In this document: piece after piece, positions 1 through 5,905 of the stretch
Position numbering within the stretch: the stretch's first letter is position 1
Layout: each line of letters begins with the position of its first letter
Assembly: GCA_003646505.1 (NCBI GenBank)
Contig: QMKT01000034.1
Span: 1 to 12,881 of the forward strand
Reading direction: 5' to 3'
DNA: 12,881 nucleotides
Source of the DNA: Campylobacterota bacterium
GTDB taxonomy: Bacteria; Campylobacterota; Campylobacteria; Campylobacterales; Sulfurovaceae
The notes under the pieces: model-generated
Databases searched by the model: none
What the model was told of the DNA's origin: nothing
The model's input: only the letters and a program-made list of their open reading frames with translations
Made by a program: the position numbers and the translations under genes

Positions 1-103
1 GGGAGGGTCATACCCAGCTCCATTCCGAACCTGGAAGTCAAGCCTCCCATCGCCGATAATACTGCAGGCTACGTCTGTGGAAATGTAGGTCGCTGCCACT
101 TTG
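1..103 (+). rRNA. rrf: 5S ribosomal RNA, 5' end cut by window edge
   Basis: The first ~103 bases have the conserved 5S core: the loop with CATTCCGAACCTGGAAGT near 22-39, AAGCCTCCCATCGCCGAT near 40-57, and the 3' arm GTAGGTCGCTGCCA near 85-98. About 15 bases of the 5' end are missing, so the molecule starts before the window. This marks the end of an rRNA operon reading to the right. The exact 3' end (101-103) is estimated from the usual closing helix, whose 5' strand is not visible. No tRNA and no clear hairpin with a T-run follows. Confidence 0.93.
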
Positions 104-197
104 AGTTTATAACACACTTCACTCTTATCTATAATCAATCAAACCATCATATTTATCTTTCTCTTACTTGTCTTTATACTATATCTACGTCAAACTT

Positions 198-218
198 CAT
201 TACTCATTACTCATTACT
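198..218. repeat. Three tandem copies of a 7-base unit (CATTACT)
   Basis: CATTACT occurs three times head to tail at 198-204, 205-211 and 212-218. It lies in the gene-free stretch 104-305 between the 5S rRNA and the lipoprotein gene. Apart from this repeat and the hairpin at 282-301, I see nothing else in those 200 bases. The function is unknown; it is probably a simple slippage repeat. Confidence 0.8.
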
Positions 219-281
219 CTATATTCCTAAGTGTGAAGATGAATTTTTATGTAGTTAGATCTGAAGTATCTATTGATGGAC

Positions 282-301
282 AACAACTCAAAAGAGTTGT
301 T
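282..301 (-). terminator. Hairpin just beyond the lipoprotein gene, possible terminator
   Basis: AACAACTC (282-289) and GAGTTGTT (294-301) form a perfect 8-base stem with a 4-base loop. It lies 4 bases past the stop of the minus-strand lipoprotein gene. Read on the minus strand, no T-run follows, so a rho-independent terminator is only possible. It may instead protect the 3' end of the mRNA. Confidence 0.4.
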
Positions 302-305
302 ATGC

Positions 306-539
306 TTATGCTTGGGAGGGGTTACAGTTTTTACGTCCGTAAAACCATCCATTCTTATAGTCTGCATCGACTTTAAAGGCATCACTGTCTTTTGTGTATT
401 CTCCTGTAGCAGTGCTACATCCATCTAGTTTCCCTTTTTTAAAGCTTGGTGTATCTGGCAATACTGGTGCTGAACTTGTACATGCTGTAAATAGAAATAA
501 ACCAGTAGTCATTAGTGACGCTGTAATTATCTTTTTCAT
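306..539 (-). CDS. Small exported lipoprotein, function unknown (77 aa)
   Basis: The N-terminus is a lipoprotein signal: Lys-Lys, then a hydrophobic stretch (4-18) and a lipobox LFTAC, with Cys20 as the predicted lipidated residue. The mature part is only about 57 residues. It has two further cysteines, Cys41 and Cys72, that could form a disulfide, and a Gly/Tyr/Trp-rich core (GEYTK, YKNGWFYGR) that looks like a compact folded domain rather than disorder. AAGGA lies 5-9 bases upstream of the ATG and supports the start. The gene stands alone on the minus strand, divergent from the L,D-transpeptidase and running towards the 5S rRNA. I do not recognise the family. An anchored envelope protein is the safest statement; any role in cell-wall work with its divergent neighbour is speculation. 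Confidence 0.82.
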   Translation of the reverse strand: MKKIITASLMTTGLFLFTACTSSAPVLPDTPSFKKGKLDGCSTATGEYTKDSDAFKVDADYKNGWFYGRKNCNPSQA

Positions 540-568
540 TCTTTTCCTTCGTATGATAATGTTGGAAA

Positions 569-584
569 AGTATATCGAAGTATA
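569..584 (-). promoter_or_regulatory. Candidate promoter of the lipoprotein gene with doubled -10-like box
   Basis: On the minus strand TATACTT occurs twice, at 584-578 and 574-568, with 10 bases (one helical turn) between the copies. The nearer copy (TATACT, 569-574) is about 30 bases upstream of the lipoprotein ATG, a normal distance for a -10 box. No clear -35 is visible. Position and sequence support the call only modestly. Confidence 0.35.
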
Positions 585-616
585 GGTTTCTTAATGATAA
601 ATTTTAGTAAAGAGAA

Positions 617-622
617 TATAAT
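617..622 (+). promoter_or_regulatory. Candidate -10 box of the L,D-transpeptidase gene
   Basis: A perfect TATAAT lies 40 bases upstream of the ATG at 663 in very AT-rich DNA, without an obvious -35. This is usual for the main sigma factor of Campylobacterota. Transcription would begin near 628-630, inside the inverted repeat at 626-644. Confidence 0.55.
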
Positions 623-625
623 TAA

Positions 626-644
626 AAATCTAATTACTAGATTT
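626..644. promoter_or_regulatory. Inverted repeat at the predicted transcription start, possible operator
   Basis: AAATCTA (626-632) and TAGATTT (638-644) are perfect 7-base arms around a 5-base spacer. The dyad starts 3 bases after the TATAAT box and ends 7 bases before the AAGGGA ribosome binding site of the L,D-transpeptidase gene. It therefore lies across the predicted transcription start. It could be a repressor site or a weak 5'-UTR hairpin. Confidence 0.4.
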
Positions 645-662
645 AGTAAATAAGGGAAAAAA

Positions 663-1301
663 ATGAAAAGAATATTGTTGATCGGGTTAGTCATAATGTT
701 TGGTATGCAAAGTGCGCACGCAGGAGATACAAAGAGTAAGGTATTACCTCTAAGCAAATCAAAATTTGCAGTGTTAGGGGAGGATGGTAAGGAGAAGATT
801 GTAGATCTTGCAGGTCAGGATTATATTGTAGCTTCCCTTAGAGAAAGAGGTGCAGACGGTGCTGCGTATGCTATAGATAGTGATGGAGTGATCTGGTGGG
901 CAGCGATCATCTCCTCTGGAGCAAAAGGGCATGAAACGCCATCGGGAATTTTTAATATATTCAGAAAAGAACGTTTTTATATGTCAAAATCATTCCCTGA
1001 AGCTTCAGGTATAAATAACATGGATTTTTCTTTATGGTTTACACATAGAGGTCATGCTATTCACATGGGTAATGATGATGCGATGTCTCATGGGTGTATA
1101 CATGTTGGGAAAAAAGGAGCCAAGTCAATGTTTAACTGGGCAAAAAAGAATCATACAAAAGTGGTGATAACCAGGGAACATTTTATGCCATTTGCATATT
1201 ATGACTTGTTAAAGGCTGGATATAAAGAAACAGATAAAACACCTAATCATATTAAAGCAGCGATCAGAGCATTCCCTCCAATTAAACCAAAAGAAAATTA
1301 A
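663..1301 (+). CDS. Periplasmic L,D-transpeptidase (YkuD family)
   Basis: A YkuD-fold enzyme expected to act on tetrapeptide stems of peptidoglycan in the periplasm, either making 3-3 crosslinks or trimming the stem. Residues 1-20 are a signal peptide (hydrophobic 4-16, cleavage after AHA). The catalytic region is clear: HAIHMG at 131-136 and SHGCIHVG at 142-149, giving His134, His143 and nucleophile Cys145. The position normally held by Arg in SHGC(I/V)R is His147. TPSG at 92-95 is a usual YkuD motif. At 212 residues it is about one catalytic domain plus linkers, with no separate LysM or SH3 domain. AAGGGA 6-11 bases upstream of the ATG supports the start. The gene is monocistronic: TATAAT upstream, terminator at 1329-1367 downstream. 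Family is secure; whether it is a transpeptidase or an L,D-carboxypeptidase, as in some Campylobacterota cell-shape enzymes, cannot be told from sequence. Confidence 0.9.
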   Translation: MKRILLIGLVIMFGMQSAHAGDTKSKVLPLSKSKFAVLGEDGKEKIVDLAGQDYIVASLRERGADGAAYAIDSDGVIWWAAIISSGAKGHETPSGIFNIFRKERFYMSKSFPEASGINNMDFSLWFTHRGHAIHMGNDDAMSHGCIHVGKKGAKSMFNWAKKNHTKVVITREHFMPFAYYDLLKAGYKETDKTPNHIKAAIRAFPPIKPKEN

Positions 1302-1328
1302 TCAAACATCATTTTAATGATGAATATA

Positions 1329-1367
1329 CTCTTTCAAGCATATACATGTTTGAGAGGTATTTTTTTT
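1329..1367 (+). terminator. Rho-independent terminator after the L,D-transpeptidase gene
   Basis: TCAAGCAT (1334-1341) pairs with ATGTTTGA (1346-1353) with one G-T wobble. CTC/GAG extends the stem past a 2-base bulge. Eight T's follow at 1360-1367. It begins 27 bases after the stop codon. Confidence 0.65.
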
Positions 1368-1484
1368 AAATTTATACAATTCTTCACTCTGTTAAATATC
1401 CTTTCCCTCAACATAATTTGAAGTATGAATCTGGCAATACTGCTTTCACTTTGTATACTCATTTAAGTATAGGGTAAATTTCGA

Positions 1485-1490
1485 TAAAAT
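1485..1490 (+). promoter_or_regulatory. Candidate -10 box of the enolase gene
   Basis: TAAAAT in the context CGATAAAATAAT lies 42 bases upstream of the enolase ATG. AAAGGAAA (1522-1529) is the ribosome binding site. No convincing -35 is visible. The box would drive enolase and the two genes after it. Confidence 0.45.
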
Positions 1491-1532
1491 AATAGACAAA
1501 TGTAAATAATGAATAGAGTATAAAGGAAATAG

Positions 1533-2807
<1,275 letters not shown>

Positions 2808-2820
2808 AAAGGTATAAGTC

Positions 2821-3072
2821 ATGACAGAGACCAGACAAGCAGGAGGTATAGCCGATTTTTCATTGAAAACTTTTTTGGTGACGGCTATAGGTATTCTTCT
2901 GTTTGGTATCTATGTGGGTATTTTGATGTATGGAGAGAACTCATTAACGGTTCTTAATCAGTTAAAAGAGAAAAAATACCGCTTATCCCTTGAAGATAAA
3001 GCGTTAAAAATTGAAAATCAAAAACTCCAAAAAGAGTATTTTGAATTAAAACAGCTAGAACCTAAGGAGTAA
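2821..3072 (+). CDS. FtsB/DivIC-like septum-formation protein (one TM, coiled coil)
   Basis: An 83-residue bitopic protein: a short cytoplasmic N-terminus, a membrane segment at about 17-37, and a charged helix at about 42-78 with heptad-like Leu/Ile spacing (LNQLKEKKYRL, IENQKLQ). This is the architecture of FtsB/DivIC, which pairs with FtsL in the periplasm and links to FtsQ in the divisome. AAGGT (2809-2813) precedes the ATG. The gene follows eno by 13 bases and precedes the coiled-coil gene by 3, so translation is probably coupled. A small FtsB-like gene after eno is, from memory, also the order in Campylobacter and Helicobacter, which supports the call more than sequence identity could. 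Sequence in this family is poorly conserved, so I give no gene symbol. Confidence 0.78.
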   Translation: MTETRQAGGIADFSLKTFLVTAIGILLFGIYVGILMYGENSLTVLNQLKEKKYRLSLEDKALKIENQKLQKEYFELKQLEPKE

Positions 3073-3078
3073 AATGTG
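3064..3078 (+). promoter_or_regulatory. Ribosome binding site and overlapping ATG-TGA / GTG starts
   Basis: AAGGAG (3064-3069) lies inside the last codons of the FtsB-like gene. Downstream, ATG at 3074-3076 is followed at once by TGA, a one-codon frame. The GTG at 3076-3078 shares its first base with the last base of that ATG and opens the next gene. The GTG is chosen as the start because the signal peptide of the product begins exactly there, at good distance from the SD. Confidence 0.7.
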
Positions 3079-3858
3079 AAACGATATCTATTGGTAGGAA
3101 TTGCGTTATTATTTGTGAGTGCGAATGCATCTTTAAAAGAAGACTTTTTACAGATGGACCTAGCGGAGGAACAATTACTTAATGATATGCGAAAATCTTC
3201 TGCATTAAGTGGTGGTGAAATTGAGAATGAAGAGGTTAAAGAGGTTATCTCTGTTCCAGTAGAAGCTGTGGAAGAAGAGAAGATCGTGGAACCAGAGGAG
3301 ACTGTAGAGCCAGAAGAGACTGGTGTAAATATAGAGAATGATGTGGAGATGGCTGATTCTGTAGCTGCAGTAACCAATGAACTTGACAGTATAGTGAATG
3401 AAGGTGATTCAGAGGAAAGTACAGAAGATATTCGTCAAAAGACAATGGCAGAAGCAAAGAAAAAAGATGAGGCACAAAAAGCTTCAGAGGAGAAAGCAGC
3501 AGCACTAAAAGCTGAGATCGCTGCAAAAGAAGCAGAAGCAGTAGCAGCCAAGGCCGCGGAAGAAAAAGCAGCAGCAGAGCAACGTGCAGCAGAAAAACGC
3601 GAAGTGGAAGCATATGAGAAACAAAGAGCTGAAAAACTTGCTCAAGAAGCAGCTCAAAAAGCAGAATTAGAGAAAAAACAATTGGCTCAAAAAGCACTTG
3701 ATGAAGCAGCAGCTAAAGAAAAAATTTCCACAGAAGAAACAAAAGAAGAAATTATTGCGGCAGGTGATGTGAATATCTCACGCGAATTAGAAGAAAAAAC
3801 ACAAGTGGCAAATGAAGAATATGAAAATGCTGTAAAAGAGATGCAGGAAGAAGATTAG
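3076..3858 (+). CDS. Exported Ala/Glu/Lys-rich coiled-coil protein, function unknown
   Basis: 260 residues in three parts. Residues 1-18 are a signal peptide or N-terminal anchor (MKRYLLVGIALLFVSANA). Residues 19-116 are acidic and low in complexity, with a short repeat EPEETVEPEET at 72-82. Residues about 117-229 form a long Ala/Glu/Lys/Gln-rich helix resembling the stalk of TolA. A short tail (230-260) is again acidic. There are no cysteines and no catalytic domain. It starts with GTG, 3 bases after the FtsB-like gene. The equivalent slot in Campylobacter/Helicobacter holds, as I recall, an AMIN-domain envelope protein; I see no AMIN domain here. A structural role in the periplasm near the divisome or cell wall is inference from context. 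Composition bias would make database hits to TolA, IgA-protease or 'cell envelope' proteins unreliable. Confidence 0.78.
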   Translation: MKRYLLVGIALLFVSANASLKEDFLQMDLAEEQLLNDMRKSSALSGGEIENEEVKEVISVPVEAVEEEKIVEPEETVEPEETGVNIENDVEMADSVAAVTNELDSIVNEGDSEESTEDIRQKTMAEAKKKDEAQKASEEKAAALKAEIAAKEAEAVAAKAAEEKAAAEQRAAEKREVEAYEKQRAEKLAQEAAQKAELEKKQLAQKALDEAAAKEKISTEETKEEIIAAGDVNISRELEEKTQVANEEYENAVKEMQEED

Positions 3859-3862
3859 TCTT

Positions 3863-3893
3863 TTCCTAATGGGGAGGGATTCTTCATTAGGAA
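3863..3893. terminator. Hairpin between convergent genes, possible two-way terminator
   Basis: TTCCTAATG (3863-3871) and CATTAGGAA (3885-3893) are perfect 9-base arms with a 13-base loop. They fill the 43-base gap between the stops of the coiled-coil gene (plus) and the antiporter gene (minus). Neither side has a strong T-run, so strength is uncertain. Confidence 0.45.
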
Positions 3894-3901
3894 GTTAAAG
3901 C

Positions 3902-5059
3902 CTAGGGGCTAAGTTTTTTTCTTGCCTGTAATGTTTTGATGATCGTCATGGAGATCAAAATCTCAAAGATACTTGCTAAGATCAACTGATAGTAGGTCAA
4001 TAGATCTAATAATTTTGTTTCATATCCAATCGTTGCAACAGCAACAAGAAGAGTAAGGGGCATGGAGAGTGATAGAGCTACAAGCAGGGCATCTTTCGAC
4101 CCACTTATCCTCTTGAATACAATAGCTGCAAATAACCTTGACACAAGCATTAAAAACGTAATGAGTAGTGCCCCAGAGATAACTCCATCTAATGGTAGTG
4201 CATTTAAATCAAATGATGCCCCTACATGGATAAAGAAAAGAGGTACTAAAAACCCAAATCCAAGACTAGACATCTTCTCTTCAAGTTCCTTCTCGTGATG
4301 AAAGAAAGCAGATATGGCTATTCCTGCTATAAAGGCACCCAGTGCCAATTCTAATTCCAAAGACAGCATCACAGCGATTAAGATAAAAAAGAGAGCCATA
4401 GAAAGACGGATATCTTGTGCGGAAGTATCCCTTTTTGGTACTAGGATACTTTTTAATTCAGGGTACCACCAAAAAAGTAGATGAAGCATCTTGTAAAGCA
4501 GGTAAATAACAAGGATAAATAAGAGTAGATAGGTTATCTTTACAATAAGAGCGATACTAAAACCCGTAACGGTTGCCACATCAAATATAGTGAGCGCGGC
4601 AATACTTGCGATCTCTCCTAATACCCCTGCGATAAAAGCTAATTTTATCCATGGTTCCTCTTTGCCGTATTCTTTAGAGAGTGATGCGAGTAATCCTATG
4701 GATATAAGAGGCATAGAGATGATGACAATAGCATTTAAATCAAAGATAAATCCAAACACTATAGAAAAAATAACCATTAAAAAGAGAAAAAGTATAGATT
4801 TTTGTATGACTATTTTGGGACTTTTTGTAATTTGTTTGAGATCTACTTCCATCCCGGCTAAAAACATGAGATACAGGAATCCCACTTCGGCAATAAGGTC
4901 GAAGTATTGATTGTGTCCTACCAGTCCTATATAGGCAAAAATTGCTCCCAAAATAATCTCAACGGGTGGGATAGGCAGACGAAATAATTTTGAAACAAAA
5001 GGGCTACTCCAAATAAGCAGTGAGAGCGTGAGGATAAGTGTGATGTTAGTGTGTATCAC
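3902..5059 (-). CDS. CPA2-family cation/proton antiporter (membrane domain only)
   Basis: A 385-residue, very hydrophobic protein with about 12 membrane helices, of the KefB/NapA-type CPA2 family. Recognisable pieces are LPIPPVEIILGAI (28-40), AGMEVDLKQI (68-77), LGAFIAGIAIS (240-250) and LVPLFFIHVGASFDL (271-285). In the fifth core helix, where electrogenic members have Asp-Asp and others Asn-Asp or Gln-Asp, this protein has Gly148-Glu149 (GVLGEIASIAAL), so the likely ion-binding acid is Glu149. No TrkA-N/RCK domain follows, so it is not a full Kef system. It starts with GTG (5059-5057) inside bioB, overlapping its end by 14 bases; no in-frame ATG occurs until residue 70. Expression is probably coupled to bioB. 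It likely exchanges Na+ or K+ for protons at the inner membrane; the ion cannot be read from sequence. Confidence 0.88.
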   Translation of the reverse strand: MIHTNITLILTLSLLIWSSPFVSKLFRLPIPPVEIILGAIFAYIGLVGHNQYFDLIAEVGFLYLMFLAGMEVDLKQITKSPKIVIQKSILFLFLMVIFSIVFGFIFDLNAIVIISMPLISIGLLASLSKEYGKEEPWIKLAFIAGVLGEIASIAALTIFDVATVTGFSIALIVKITYLLLFILVIYLLYKMLHLLFWWYPELKSILVPKRDTSAQDIRLSMALFFILIAVMLSLELELALGAFIAGIAISAFFHHEKELEEKMSSLGFGFLVPLFFIHVGASFDLNALPLDGVISGALLITFLMLVSRLFAAIVFKRISGSKDALLVALSLSMPLTLLVAVATIGYETKLLDLLTYYQLILASIFEILISMTIIKTLQARKKLSP

Positions 5060-5900
5060 AGCTTGTGGCTACCTCATATCCTAAAGCGTCAAGCATTTTC
5101 TTATCACTACTGGCCTCAATGCCTTGTGTGGTCAAGTAGTTTCCTATGACCATAGCATTGGCTCCCGCCTCAAACATCAATGACTCTTTTCCATTAAATA
5201 GAAGTTCACGTCCTCCTGCAACCATAAGGAGTTTATCTTCTCCTAAAAGTGTACGTGCTTTTTTGATGATCTCTACCGCCTCTCTCAACTCTATATTTCT
5301 CGTTTTAATAGGGAGTGCAGGATTGGGGTGATAAAAGTTTAGAGGTGTTGACTCCGGTGAAAGTGATGCGATAGAGTTCAAAAGTGAATCTCTGTCTTCG
5401 GTAGTTTCTCCCATTCCAAAAATACCACCAGAGCACAGCGCTAAACCTACCGATTTAACATTTTCACAGGTCTCATACCGTTCGCTCCAAGCATGTGTCT
5501 GACAGATATCTGAATAATAACGTTCAGAAGTTTCAAGGTTGTGATTATAACTGTCTATACCATGATGCTGAAGGTAGGTAAGCTGTTCTTTTGTGGCTGT
5601 CCCATTGCAGGCAATGAGGTTGAGATCTTTTACTTCAGCTTTCACTGCCTGTGCAGCACGTGCGACAAAGTCAACTTTTTTATCATCAAGACCTTTACCT
5701 GCCGTTACTAAACAATATCCTAATGCACCATTGTCTTTTGCTGCTTTTGCTTCAGAGACGATCTGTTCGATATTCTTGTAGTTGTAACGTTCAATATTGG
5801 CATGATATCTAACACTTTGTGTACAAAATTTACAGTCTTCCTGGCAGGTACCGCTAAGGATGTTATTGATGGCACATAAGAAGATCTGTTTTTGTTCCAT
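5046..5900 (-). CDS. bioB: Biotin synthase (radical SAM)
   Basis: Inserts sulfur into dethiobiotin, the last step of biotin synthesis. Residues CQEDCKFC hold the radical-SAM cluster ligands Cys19, Cys23 and Cys26. The second, [2Fe-2S], cluster appears intact: Cys63 (YCLVTAG), Cys98 (IACNGTA) and Cys156 (LCSGGIFGMGET), plus Arg231 in AGGRELL, matching E. coli Cys97, Cys128, Cys188 and Arg260 by motif. HPNPALP (191-197) is also diagnostic. At 284 residues it lacks the N- and C-terminal extensions of the E. coli enzyme, as in other Campylobacterota BioBs. It lies 5 bases after topA, with only a distant SD-like GAGG inside the topA end, which suggests coupled translation. No other biotin genes are in the window. 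The topA-bioB pair is, as I recall, also found in Campylobacter jejuni. Confidence 0.96.
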   Translation of the reverse strand: MEQKQIFLCAINNILSGTCQEDCKFCTQSVRYHANIERYNYKNIEQIVSEAKAAKDNGALGYCLVTAGKGLDDKKVDFVARAAQAVKAEVKDLNLIACNGTATKEQLTYLQHHGIDSYNHNLETSERYYSDICQTHAWSERYETCENVKSVGLALCSGGIFGMGETTEDRDSLLNSIASLSPESTPLNFYHPNPALPIKTRNIELREAVEIIKKARTLLGEDKLLMVAGGRELLFNGKESLMFEAGANAMVIGNYLTTQGIEASSDKKMLDALGYEVATSCDTH

Positions 5901-5905
5901 AGGAT

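Noticed and set aside
104..305. A tRNA or 5S terminator after the rRNA operon.
   Set aside because: No cloverleaf, no T-loop GTTCRA motif and no stem with a T-run could be found in this stretch.
227..424. A 65-codon minus-strand frame overlapping the lipoprotein gene.
   Set aside because: It has no SD and no signal peptide; the overlapping frame with lipobox and SD is the real gene.
1429..1442. A 14-base match (ATCTGGCAATACTG) to 453-466 in the lipoprotein gene, which on the minus strand even gives VLPD in a similar context, as if a decayed second copy were present.
   Set aside because: One 14-base match is about what chance allows among all pairs in a window this size, counting both strands. 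No signal peptide or further similarity surrounds it.
3018..3377. A 119-codon minus-strand frame rich in Ser/Thr.
   Set aside because: Antisense shadow of the FtsB-like and coiled-coil genes; the sense genes have SDs, a membrane helix and a signal peptide, this frame has none.
3245..3697. A 150-codon minus-strand open frame rich in Leu.
   Set aside because: It is the antisense shadow of the Ala/Glu/Lys-rich coding sequence; GCA/GAA/AAA codons read backwards give Leu/Phe/Ser-rich nonsense without an SD.
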